Shown here: piece after piece, positions 8,226 to 15,934 of the stretch | Position numbering within the stretch: position 1 is the stretch's first letter | Layout of the letters: each line of letters starts with the position of its first letter | Origin: [Streptosporangium] indianense | Lineage (GTDB): Bacteria > Actinomycetota > Actinomycetes > Streptomycetales > Streptomycetaceae | DNA length: 64,000 nucleotides | Direction: 5' to 3' | Assembly: GCF_021474405.1 (NCBI RefSeq) | Contig: NZ_JAKEIO010000017.1 | Span: 19,917 to 83,916 of the forward strand | Made by a program: the position numbers and the translations under genes | Notes under the pieces: model-generated | The model's database searches: none | What the model was told of the DNA's origin: nothing | Seen by the model: the letters and a program-made list of their open reading frames with translations, nothing else

Positions 8226-8577
8226 TGAGTACCTCCTCAAGGAGCGCGAGGTCGGGCCCGCGGCCGGCTTCGTGTGCCGGGATGGGGTTACGGGCTTCGA
8301 CGCGACCTGCGTCCAGCAGGTCCGACAGCAGCACCGCGAGAATGTTGAAGGGGAGCCCGAGGTGAGCGCCGAGCTCGGCGACCGACAGCGGGTCCCGGCA
8401 GCGGCGGAGGATCTCCTCGTGCTCGTGCTGCATGCCCGGTAACGGGGCGGCGCGGGCGACGACCAGGGTCGCCACGTCGAGGCTCGACGCCGAACCGCCC
8501 GGTCCGCTGCGCCCTCCGGTGAGGACGTAGTAGCGCTCGAGACCGGACGGGTCCGACGGTCTGCGGGGAGCACTCAT
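8206..8577 (-). CDS. cvnC: Conservon DUF742 protein (CvnC)
   Basis: This 123-aa DUF742 protein has an N-terminal RYYVLTGGRSGP segment, then a winged-helix-like part (HEEILRRCRDPLSVAELGAHLGLPFNILAVLLSDLLDAGRVEARNP) that is typical of the family. It functions as the third component of the conservon complex. Its ATG overlaps the cvnB stop by 4 nt, so translation is coupled. Confidence 0.93.
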   Translation of the reverse strand: MSAPRRPSDPSGLERYYVLTGGRSGPGGSASSLDVATLVVARAAPLPGMQHEHEEILRRCRDPLSVAELGAHLGLPFNILAVLLSDLLDAGRVEARNPIPAHEAGRGPDLALLEEVLSGLERL

Positions 8578-8984
8578 CCAGAGTGCTCCTCCAGGCGCGG
8601 AGTGGTGCCGAGGAGTTCACCCATCCTGCGGGCCAGGTCCCTCATCTGGTGTCCCAGCAGGCCCTGGTCGAGGCCTTCCCTGGCGAGGACACCGAGGTAC
8701 GTCTCCACACCCGCGCGCACGACGAAGAGGTGCCCGCCGTCCACCTCGATCATCGCCAGGCGCAACTGCCCGGCGTACTTGGGGAACTGCTCGGCGACCG
8801 GCTGGGCCAGGGCCTGCAGGCCGGCCACCACGGCCGCGAACCGGTCGACGTCGTCGGGGTCTTCGGCGCCGTAGGAGGTGATGGCCTTGCCGTCGCTGGA
8901 GGCCACGAGGGCGAAACGGATCTCCTGGATGCTCTCGACGAGATCGCGGAGCGCCCAGCTCACGTCTGTTCCTTGCTGCGTCAT
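8574..8984 (-). CDS. cvnB: Conservon roadblock/LC7 protein (CvnB)
   Basis: This 136-aa roadblock/LC7-fold protein is homologous in fold to MglB-type GTPase-activating or scaffolding proteins. Residues 5-100 carry the family pattern: ALRDLVESIQEIRFALVAS, then SDGKAITSYG, then LRLAMIEVDGGHLFVVRAG. It is expected to bind both CvnA and the GTPase CvnD. It starts 5 nt after the cvnA stop. Confidence 0.93.
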   Translation of the reverse strand: MTQQGTDVSWALRDLVESIQEIRFALVASSDGKAITSYGAEDPDDVDRFAAVVAGLQALAQPVAEQFPKYAGQLRLAMIEVDGGHLFVVRAGVETYLGVLAREGLDQGLLGHQMRDLARRMGELLGTTPRLEEHSG

Positions 8985-8989
8985 GAGGA

Positions 8990-10768
8990 CTAGTCGCTCT
9001 CTTCGGTGCGGTGCTCGGTGTACTCGCGGCCGTCGGGGGTGCCGCCGCCGTCGGCCGGCTCGACGGCCTCCGCCGCGTCGCGTCCGGCGGTGGCGAAGGC
9101 GGCGAGTCCTGAGAAGGACGCGTCCGGCGGGACGGCGGCCACGGTGGTCCGGTCGCTTCGCTCGGCGGGTCTGGGCGTCTCCGTCTCGTTGCGCTTGCTG
9201 CGGCGCCGGGGCAGTCCGCCGGGTGTGGTCTCCCCGGTCTCGGCCTGCGCGGCCCGTTGTGCGGGCACGGTGGCCGTCTCACGGGCCGGTGCGGCGGTGG
9301 CGGCGCGGGCCTGCGGGGCGGACGCGGCCGTCGCTGCCGTCGCGGTCGCGGCGGGCGCGGCCGTGGGCAGCGGGCTGAAGTACTTGTGCGGGACCACGAC
9401 CACCACGGAGGTGCCGAGCCACGGGGAGTCCGCGAAGGTGACGCGGATGCCGTAGCGGCGGGCGAGGGCGCCGACGACGCGCAGACCGATGTTGGCATCC
9501 TCGGTGATGCCGCCGAGGCCCGCGCCGGGCGCGGTGCCCGCGAGGGCGTGCTCGGCCTGGCGCTTCTTCTCCTCGCTCAGGCCCTTGCCGGAGTCCTGGA
9601 TCTCGATGCCGACGCCGTTGGGCACCTCCCTGCCGGAGATGAGCACCGGCTCGGTGGGCGGTGAGTAGCGGGCCGCGTTGTCCAGGAGGTGGGCGAGGAT
9701 CAGCGTGAGGTGATCGACGAGGCCGCCGTCGACGCCGAGTTCGGGCAGGTGGCGCACCTGGATCCGGTGGAAGTCCTTGATGCGGCCGATGCCGCCGCGC
9801 ACCACGCTCAGCAGGCGCTGCGGCTCCTGCCACTGCCGGCCGGGCCGGTCGGAGCCGCCGAGCACGCCGATGCTCGCGGCGAGCGAGTCGGCGGGGCCGA
9901 GTTCCTGGTCGAGCTCCATCAGGCCCCGGGCGACTGCCGGCAGCCGGCCGTGCTCGCCCTGCATCTCGTGCAGCCGGCCGCGGAGCTTGCTGGTCAGGAC
10001 GTGGATGCGGTTGCCGATGCTGATCACGGCCTGCTCGGCGGAGGTGGAGCGGTCGAACTCCGTCTCCAGGCCGATCAGGGAGGTGCGCAGCAGCTTGCGC
10101 AGTTCGGCCTGGAGTTCCGAGCTGACCTTGGCGCACTGGTTGACGCTGGGCAGCAGGTCGTCGATGGCGTCACCGGCGCGCAGTTTCGCCATCGCGTCGG
10201 GCAGCTGCTCGTCGGCGAGCCGGGCGACCGCGGCGAGCTGGTGGGAGAGCTGCTCCTGCCAGACCTCCGCCTGGTCGGCGAGCTGGGCCTCGTAGGACGC
10301 GGCCTGCTCGGCCAGCCGTTCCTCGTAGGCCCGGGACCGGTCGGCGAGCTGCGTCTCGTACGTGGCGGTCCGGTCGGCGAGCTGCGCCTCATAGGTGGCG
10401 CTCTGCTCGGCCAGACGCCGCTCGTACGTCGCGTTCTGCTCGTTGAGCTGGGATTCCAGGCCGGCACGTTCGGCGGAGTGCTTGCGCTCCAGGCCGGCCA
10501 CGTGCTGCTGCCACTGCTGGTTGTGCTCGGCCTGCGTGGCGCGGAAAGAGGTCTCCGTCCGGTGCAGTTGTGCCCTGGTGCGCAGCAGCAGCCGTACGCA
10601 CACGGCACCGGCCGCCGTCGCCGCGATTCCGGCGACGGCCGCGGTTATGCGCTCCGAGCTCATGAACGTGGCGGCGACGGTCCCGCCTCCCAGGCCCAGC
10701 GGCATCAACCACCAGCTGTACCAGGCGACAGGGGCCCGCGCCGCCGGTGGCGGAGTGGCGAGTTCCAT
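8990..10768 (-). CDS. cvnA: Conservon sensor histidine-kinase-like protein (CvnA) with an 11-residue coiled-coil repeat
   Basis: This 592-aa membrane protein has two membrane segments near the N-terminus (about 16-38 and 42-62). Residues 112-177 are six near-perfect 11-residue repeats of pattern xATYExxLAxQ, a hendecad coiled coil. A nitrate-sensor-like core follows, then a HATPase_c domain with N-box HLLDNAARYSPP, G-box DSGKGL and a second Gly-rich segment NIGLRVVGALARRYG. A disordered Ala/Thr/Pro-rich, acidic tail follows from about residue 485. Where related proteins usually have LDH as possible phospho-acceptor, this one reads LDQ (LMELDQELG), so canonical autophosphorylation is doubtful. 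The start at 10768 follows GAAGGA; an ATG at 10774 is also possible. It is the first gene of the cvnABCDE operon. The 264-nt upstream region must hold the promoter. Confidence 0.92.
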   Translation of the reverse strand: MELATPPPAARAPVAWYSWWLMPLGLGGGTVAATFMSSERITAAVAGIAATAAGAVCVRLLLRTRAQLHRTETSFRATQAEHNQQWQQHVAGLERKHSAERAGLESQLNEQNATYERRLAEQSATYEAQLADRTATYETQLADRSRAYEERLAEQAASYEAQLADQAEVWQEQLSHQLAAVARLADEQLPDAMAKLRAGDAIDDLLPSVNQCAKVSSELQAELRKLLRTSLIGLETEFDRSTSAEQAVISIGNRIHVLTSKLRGRLHEMQGEHGRLPAVARGLMELDQELGPADSLAASIGVLGGSDRPGRQWQEPQRLLSVVRGGIGRIKDFHRIQVRHLPELGVDGGLVDHLTLILAHLLDNAARYSPPTEPVLISGREVPNGVGIEIQDSGKGLSEEKKRQAEHALAGTAPGAGLGGITEDANIGLRVVGALARRYGIRVTFADSPWLGTSVVVVVPHKYFSPLPTAAPAATATAATAASAPQARAATAAPARETATVPAQRAAQAETGETTPGGLPRRRSKRNETETPRPAERSDRTTVAAVPPDASFSGLAAFATAGRDAAEAVEPADGGGTPDGREYTEHRTEESD

Positions 10769-11032
10769 CTGCATCCTTCGAAGCAACACGAACGAACAGG
10801 GGGGGTGTGGACCGCACTCATGAGTACGCACCGCGGGTCGACTGGACGCGATCGCGTCAACTCGCAGCGCCGATCGGAACCTTATCGGGTTCGGACCCGA
10901 AAGGATCAATCTCACCCGCCCCCGGACGTGAGGGTTCCGTCACTCTCCGGCACAAGGCAACAGGTCGACAAATGGGTTTGCTGTCAGGGGAATTGGCGAG
11001 CCGTCAGAGAAAGTACAGGTGGGCCGCCGAGG

Positions 11033-11977
11033 TCAGCGGGCGGTCTGGAACGTACGCCGGTAGGCCTGCGGGGAGACACCGATCGCCGCGTTCAGATGCT
11101 GGCGCAGGGAAGCACCGGTCGCGAAGCCGACCCGGCCGGCGATCTGGTCCACCGTCAGGTCGCTGGATTCCAGCAGGTGCCGGGCCCGGACCACGCGCTG
11201 CTGGATCAGCCAGCGCCCGGGGCTGAGGCCCACCTCGCCCTGGAACCGGCGGGCGAAGGTGCGCTGGCTCATCCGCGCGTGGCCGGAGAGGTCGGCCAGG
11301 GTGAGCGGCTCGTCGAGGCGCTCCAGGGCCCAGGCCCGGGTGGCCGCGGTGCTCGCGGCGCCCTGCTCGGGGACGGGCTGTTCGATGTACTGGGCCTGGC
11401 CGCCGTCCCGGAAGGGCGGGACGACGCAGCGGCGGGCGACGCTGTTGGCCAGCCGGCTGCCGTGGTCCTTGCGGACGAGGTGCAGGCAGATGTCCACGCC
11501 GGAGGCGGCACCGGCGGAGGTCAGGAACGGGTGGTCGTCGACGAACAGCACGTCCGGGTCGAGGTCGACGCGCGGGAACATGCGCCGGAACCGGTCGGCG
11601 ACCTGCCAGTGGGTGGTCGCCCGGCGCCCGTCGAGGAGACCGGCGGCGGCGAGGACGAAGGCGCCGGTGCAGATGGAGACGATGCGGGTGCCGGGGCGGA
11701 TGAGCGCGAGCGCGGTCAGGACGTCGCCGGAGACTTCCTCGGCCAGATGGCCGGGGGCGACGGGCGCGATCACGACGGTGTGCGCCGTGGCGAGGATCTC
11801 GGGGCCGTGCTCGACGGTGACGCCGAAGTCCGCGTTGGTGCGCACCGGACGGCCGTCGACCGAGCAGGTGAGGACCTCGTACCGGCCGTCTGCCGCGCCC
11901 AGGATCCGGCTGGGGATGCCCAGCTCGAAGGGATAGACCCCGTCCAGGGCCAGGACCACCACTCGCTCACGTCGCAT
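11033..11977 (-). CDS. GlxA-type transcriptional regulator (DJ-1/PfpI domain plus AraC HTH)
   Basis: This 314-aa two-domain regulator has an N-terminal class-I-amidotransferase-like domain (about 5-180) with the elbow SICTGAFVLAAAGLLDGRRATTHW, where Cys sits at the usual nucleophile position. The C-terminus has two AraC helix-turn-helices (about 215-310: LADLSGHARMSQRTFARRF and VDQIAGRVGFATGASLRQHL). The ATG at 11977 is chosen because the protein begins directly with the first beta strand (RERVVVLALDGV). It is divergent from the quinone oxidoreductase gene with 71 nt between, including a perfect inverted repeat. The neighbour is therefore the likely target; the ligand is unknown. Confidence 0.9.
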   Translation of the reverse strand: MRRERVVVLALDGVYPFELGIPSRILGAADGRYEVLTCSVDGRPVRTNADFGVTVEHGPEILATAHTVVIAPVAPGHLAEEVSGDVLTALALIRPGTRIVSICTGAFVLAAAGLLDGRRATTHWQVADRFRRMFPRVDLDPDVLFVDDHPFLTSAGAASGVDICLHLVRKDHGSRLANSVARRCVVPPFRDGGQAQYIEQPVPEQGAASTAATRAWALERLDEPLTLADLSGHARMSQRTFARRFQGEVGLSPGRWLIQQRVVRARHLLESSDLTVDQIAGRVGFATGASLRQHLNAAIGVSPQAYRRTFQTAR

Positions 11978-11997
11978 GGCACGATCGTATCGAATGT

Positions 11998-12011
11998 TGG
12001 CAATCTTGCCA
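11998..12011. promoter_or_regulatory. Inverted repeat TGGCAA-TC-TTGCCA, candidate operator
   Basis: A perfect 6+6 bp palindrome with a 2-nt centre lies 21 nt upstream of the GlxA-type regulator start and 37 nt upstream of the divergent oxidoreductase start. Its position fits shared control of both genes. AraC proteins often prefer direct repeats, so the binding factor is not proven. Confidence 0.5.
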
Positions 12012-12048
12012 TTGGCGCGGGGGGCGCGGACCGGCACGCTGGTTGACC

Positions 12049-12999
12049 ATGAGCACACAGAACACGATGCGCGTCATCACCCAGGACGTCCTCGGCGGCC
12101 CCGAGGTCCTGAAGGAAGCGGAGGTCGAGCGCCCGGTACCGAAGCCCAACGAGGTACTGGTCCGGGTGCGGGCCGCAGGAGTCAACCCGACCGACTGGAA
12201 GCACCGCGCCACCGGCGGATTCCTGGGCGAGCCGCCCTTCGTCCTGGGCTGGGACGTCTCCGGGGTGGTGGAGGCGGTCGGCATCGGCGTCGCGGCCTTC
12301 GCGCCCGGTGACGAGGTCTTCGGCATGCTGCCGTACCCCTTCGGGCACGGCTCGCACGCCGAGTACGTCGTCGCCCCGGTCCGCGCCCTGACCCGCAAGC
12401 CGGCCGGCGTCGACCACACCCAGGCGGGCGCGCTCCCGCTGGTCTCGCTCACCGCCTGGCAGGCGCTGACCGAGCACGCGGATCTCCAGCCGGGGCAGCG
12501 GGTGCTGATCCACGCCGCGGCCGGCGGGGTCGGGCACGTGGCGGTGCAGGTCGCGAAGGCGCGCGGCGCCTACGTGATCGGCACGGCGACCGCGGGCAAG
12601 CACGAGTTCCTGCGCGGCATCGGCGTCGACGAGACGATCGACTACCGGGAGACGGACGTCACCGAGGCCGTGAAGGACGTCGACGTCGTCCTGGACACGA
12701 TCGGCGGCGACAACGCCCTGCGCTCGCTGCGCGTCCTGCGCCCCGGCGGTGTCCTGGTGTCGATCCTCCCCGTCGGCTCGGACGACCTCTACCAGGAGGC
12801 CGAGCGGCTCGGCGTGCGGGCCCTGCGGATGCTGGTGGACGCCGACCGCGGCGGCATGGAGGCGGTCGCGGGGCTCGTGGAGGCGGGGAAGCTGCGCGCC
12901 ACCATCGCCGGGACCTTCCCGCTGGCCGAGGCCGCCGAGGCGCATGCCCTCGGCGACACCGGCCGTACGACGGGGAAGCTGGTCCTGCTGAACGACTGA
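12049..12999 (+). CDS. NADP-dependent zinc-less oxidoreductase (quinone oxidoreductase-like, MDR superfamily)
   Basis: This 316-aa medium-chain dehydrogenase/reductase is of the zeta-crystallin/quinone oxidoreductase type. The GroES-like N-terminal domain (residues 1-125) contains VRAAGVNPTDWKHRATGG. The Rossmann domain begins with HAAAGGVGHVAVQVAKARGAYVIGTA, with AAGGVG as the NADP(H) motif. No zinc-ligand cysteines are present. It probably reduces quinones or enones. ATG 12049 is preferred over TTG 12043. It is divergent from the GlxA-type regulator, which probably controls it. Confidence 0.9.
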   Translation: MSTQNTMRVITQDVLGGPEVLKEAEVERPVPKPNEVLVRVRAAGVNPTDWKHRATGGFLGEPPFVLGWDVSGVVEAVGIGVAAFAPGDEVFGMLPYPFGHGSHAEYVVAPVRALTRKPAGVDHTQAGALPLVSLTAWQALTEHADLQPGQRVLIHAAAGGVGHVAVQVAKARGAYVIGTATAGKHEFLRGIGVDETIDYRETDVTEAVKDVDVVLDTIGGDNALRSLRVLRPGGVLVSILPVGSDDLYQEAERLGVRALRMLVDADRGGMEAVAGLVEAGKLRATIAGTFPLAEAAEAHALGDTGRTTGKLVLLND

Positions 13000-13021
13000 G
13001 CCGGCGTCGCGGGCGGTGTCG

Positions 13022-13455
13022 GAACGTCAGGACCGGCTTGATCGTCCTGCCGGATCTCATGTCTCGCACCGCCCGGTCGATGTCCGCGAAGGGGTAGGTG
13101 CCGATCAGGCGGTGCAGCGGGAGCCGTCCGTCCTTCACCAGCGCGACCACGGCCGGGATCATGGTCTGCGACTCGCTGTCGCCGAGGGTGAGGCCGACGA
13201 CACGCTTGCCGCCGAGGAGGCCGTTGACATCGAGGGCGACCTCCGTGCCGAAGGGCCGACCACGACCAGGGTGCCGCGGGCGGCGAGCGCGTCGACGCCC
13301 TGGCGCAGGACACCGACGTTGCCCGTGGTCTCCACGACCCCGTCCGCGCCCTGTCCCCCGGTGATCTCGTCGAGGGCCGGGGCGAGGTCCGTCCCGCTGG
13401 TGTCGACGGTGGGGGTGGCGCCCAGTTCCTTCGCCAGGGTGAGGCGTTCGGCGCG
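13022..13455 (-). pseudogene. Broken zinc-type alcohol dehydrogenase (C-terminal half, frameshifted)
   Basis: The minus strand reads as the NAD-binding half of an alcohol dehydrogenase. Frame 1 gives RLTLAKELGATPTVD and GADGVVETTGNVGVLRQGVDALAARGTLVVVG. Near 13250 the reading shifts to another frame that continues FGTEVALDVNGLLGGKRVVGL and ends FADIDRAVRDMRSGRTIKPVLTF. The normal stop after LTF is absent, and the catalytic N-terminal domain is missing. At least three lesions (5' loss, frameshift, lost stop) mark it as a relic. The 246 nt upstream to 13701 hold no intact gene, only a short arginine-rich frame of unknown origin. Confidence 0.85.
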
Positions 13456-13701
13456 GCAGTTCCGCCACTCACCAAGGCCTGGCACGCCCGGTCGTAGTCC
13501 GGTCGGAACCTTGGAACGCGCCGGGTGAACCACACCCGCGCACGCCCCGGCGCGAACCTCGGCCAACTCGGCATGTCTTCAAAGACATATGTCAATCGAA
13601 CATGCTCAAATTCACTCGTTGGAGGGTAACTTGCAGGACGGGGAACGGCGTTGAGCCCGTGCCCCTCCCCACGCACGGAGCAAGCTGGAGGCGATCTCGT
13701 C

Positions 13702-14079
13702 GTGCGGCAGGAACCTGCACCGCTCACCCCGCATCTGCGCGTCCGCCGGGAACGGGGCCACACGGTGCTGGAGTTCCGCGGTGAGATCGATCTCGCCGCG
13801 GCCTCGGAGATCGCACCGCACCTGGACCGCGAGACGGCCCGCCCGGCCGCCCGGCTCGTCATCGACCTCAGCGGGATCGACTTCTTCGACTGTTCCGGAC
13901 TGCGACTGCTGTACCGGGCCCGCAGCCGGGTGCTCAACCGGCGCGGACAGGTGCTCCTCGTCTGCGCGCACCCGCTGACGCTGCGCGTCCTGCGGATCAC
14001 CGGCCTGTCGCGGCTGCTGCCTCCGCAGCCGACACTGGACGCAGCGCTGGAACAGCCCGAGGCGACGCCCCGCCCGTGA
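13702..14079 (+). CDS. STAS-domain anti-sigma factor antagonist
   Basis: This is a 125-aa single STAS domain like SpoIIAA/RsbV/BldG. The core reads TVLEFRGEIDLAAASEI, then RLVIDLSGIDFFDCSGLRLLYRA, where the Ser of DCSGL is the expected phosphorylation site of the partner-switch. It would bind an anti-sigma kinase, releasing a sigma factor. No kinase or sigma gene is adjacent, so its partner is elsewhere. The GTG at 13702 follows GGAGG at slightly long spacing; more upstream starts lack a site. Confidence 0.9.
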   Translation: MRQEPAPLTPHLRVRRERGHTVLEFRGEIDLAAASEIAPHLDRETARPAARLVIDLSGIDFFDCSGLRLLYRARSRVLNRRGQVLLVCAHPLTLRVLRITGLSRLLPPQPTLDAALEQPEATPRP

Positions 14080-14184
14080 CGGGGATGCGCCCCACGTGCT
14101 TCCGCCGGGGCCGTCCCGTCCCGGATCCGGCGGTCTGGCCGGGAGCCGGGCGGGCATCCGGACAGTAGGAAGGAGGGCCGTCGC

Positions 14185-14847
14185 ATGACGACTCCCGTCA
14201 AGCGCCTCCCCAGGCGCATGCCCGGCTGGGCGAAGCTGGTGACCGCGCTCGTGCTGCTGCTCGTCGTGTTCTTCGCGGGGCTCCGGCTGAGTGTGATCCC
14301 GGGCCTGAAGGACCTGTTCGGCACCGAGACCCAGGACCGGTCCGGCCCGGCGCTGCTGAAGTCCATCCAGGACATCAGCCGCTACGACGCCGCGTCCGGC
14401 AACTTCCAGGTCGTCGTGGACCTGGAGAAGGACACCAAACTCCTGCCCGACGCCATCCGCGGGACCCGGACGCTGTACGTCGGCGCGGGCACCGTCGACG
14501 CCTACGTCGACCTGGGCAAGGTGGGCGAGAACGACGTGAAGGTCAACGACGACCGCACGTCCGCCACCCTGCGGCTCCCCCACGCGCAACTGGGCAAGCC
14601 CGCCCTCGACCCCGACCGCTCCTACGCGGTCTCCAAGCAACGCGGCCTGCTCGACCGCCTCGGCGACATCTTCTCGGACAACCCCAACGGCGAACAGGCC
14701 GTCCAGAAGCTGGCCGTACGGCACATCGGGGACGCGGCGAAGGAGAGCGAGCTGACCGCACGCGCCGAGTCGAACACCACCGGCATGCTCGAAGGCCTGC
14801 TGCGCTCCCTCGGCTTCAAGCAGGTGCGCGTCACGTACGGGAGCTGA
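14185..14847 (+). CDS. DUF4230 membrane-anchored protein
   Basis: This 220-aa protein has a basic N-terminus, one membrane segment (LVTALVLLLVVFFAGLRL, about residues 18-36), and an extracytoplasmic domain. That domain contains LLKSIQDISRYDAASGNFQVVVDLE and a mixed beta region (LYVGAGTVDAYVDLGKV, ATLRLPHAQL) matching DUF4230. Its function is unknown. The ATG follows AGGAAGGAGG. It is followed by a strong terminator, so it looks monocistronic. Confidence 0.85.
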   Translation: MTTPVKRLPRRMPGWAKLVTALVLLLVVFFAGLRLSVIPGLKDLFGTETQDRSGPALLKSIQDISRYDAASGNFQVVVDLEKDTKLLPDAIRGTRTLYVGAGTVDAYVDLGKVGENDVKVNDDRTSATLRLPHAQLGKPALDPDRSYAVSKQRGLLDRLGDIFSDNPNGEQAVQKLAVRHIGDAAKESELTARAESNTTGMLEGLLRSLGFKQVRVTYGS

Positions 14848-14862
14848 TCCGGCGCCCGGGCG

Positions 14863-14891
14863 ACGGGGCGGGACCGTGGGTCCCGCCCCGT
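14863..14891 (+). terminator. Terminator after the DUF4230 gene
   Basis: ACGGGGCGGGACC (14863-14875) pairs perfectly with GGTCCCGCCCCGT (14879-14891) around a 3-nt loop and starts 15 nt after the stop codon. Only a weak T-run follows. Confidence 0.75.
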
Positions 14892-15065
14892 TGTGGTGCC
14901 CACCCGGGGGGAGTGCCCGGGCCGAACGCGGGCAACGGAGGGTGATGGCGGTCCGCGGAGACGACGCCGGGGGCCGTGGCCGGGAACGACCCCCCACGGC
15001 ATCGTCGACGCGCCCTGGGGTAACCGCCTTGTCACGCAGGGAAGTTGAAGAGTGGAGGACCCCCC

Positions 15066-15611
15066 ATGGCCAGTGCAGCCTCACGTCCCCGGACCGCCGG
15101 ACCGGAGAGCGAGCGCCGCCCGCTTCCGTGGCCCGTCCGGCTGCTGGCGATGCTGTGCGCGTTCCTGTTCATGGTCGCCTTCGCCGTGGTGCTGGCCCGG
15201 CTGACCCTGCAGCCCTCCCCCGCCTCGGAGGCGCTGACCCACAGCAATCTGCAACCCGGCAGTTCCCTGAAGGCCTACCTCGACCAGCCCGAACTGCGGG
15301 ACGCCGTCAAGCAGATCGGCGGCAACATCCTGCTGGGCATCCCCTTCGGCGTCCTGGTGCCCGTGGTCGCCCCCCGCACCCGGGGCATCCTGCGTGTGCT
15401 GTTTCTGACCGCGATCGTGATGCTCCTGGTGGAGTTCGCCCAGGGGGCCCTGGTCACCGGCCGCGCCTTCGACATCGACGACGTCATCCTCAACACCTCG
15501 GGCGCGCTCATCGGTTACCTCCTCCTGGGGCGCCGCCTCAGCAGGGCCGTGCACGCCCGCAGGCCCCGCCCGGCCCGGGCGGAGGAGAAGCCGTCGGCCG
15601 ACAAAGCCTAG
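15066..15611 (+). CDS. VanZ-family membrane protein
   Basis: This 181-aa protein has about four membrane helices: LLAMLCAFLFMVAFAVVLA, then GNILLGIPFGVLVPVV, then LFLTAIVMLLVEFAQ, then NTSGALIGYLLLGRRL. The family signature is visible in GNILLGIPFG and FDIDDVILNTSGALIGY. VanZ proteins are linked to low-level teicoplanin resistance in enterococci, but most actinobacterial members have no assigned role. The ATG follows GGAGG. The tail is basic and Pro/Ala-rich. It converges on the small gene at 15634. Confidence 0.88.
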   Translation: MASAASRPRTAGPESERRPLPWPVRLLAMLCAFLFMVAFAVVLARLTLQPSPASEALTHSNLQPGSSLKAYLDQPELRDAVKQIGGNILLGIPFGVLVPVVAPRTRGILRVLFLTAIVMLLVEFAQGALVTGRAFDIDDVILNTSGALIGYLLLGRRLSRAVHARRPRPARAEEKPSADKA

Positions 15612-15633
15612 TCCGGCGCCGTGCGCGGATGTC

Positions 15634-15870
15634 TCAGTGCAGGGTCCAGGTGAACTTGTCCCCGCCCACCCAGCGGACCACGTCCGGATCGTCCATGTCG
15701 TGCACGGGGATGCCGTACGCGGCCGCGGCCGCCAGGACGTCGGTGACGGCACGGGCCTCCCCGACCACCTGGCCGTCGATCTGGACGATCCGGAACGGCG
15801 GTGTGCCCGGCTGGACCCCGAGCACCAGGATGCGCGGGTGGGATATGTACGGGCTCGCGCTTTCGGTCAT
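15634..15870 (-). CDS. Small conserved hypothetical protein
   Basis: This 78-aa protein has segments HPRILVLGVQPGTPPFRIVQIDGQVVGEA and DDPDVVRWVGGDKFTW. It shows good Streptomyces codon bias and resembles a small unnamed protein seen across the genus (from memory). There are no membrane segments or motifs of known function. The ATG at 15870 has no strong RBS and may be translated from a leaderless mRNA. It probably folds as a small alpha/beta domain. Confidence 0.6.
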   Translation of the reverse strand: MTESASPYISHPRILVLGVQPGTPPFRIVQIDGQVVGEARAVTDVLAAAAAYGIPVHDMDDPDVVRWVGGDKFTWTLH

Positions 15871-15934
15871 GCATCGAGCGTAGAACGCAACCGGCCGTGG
15901 CGCGGGTCCAAGGCCCGCCGGACCGGCCGGCCCC

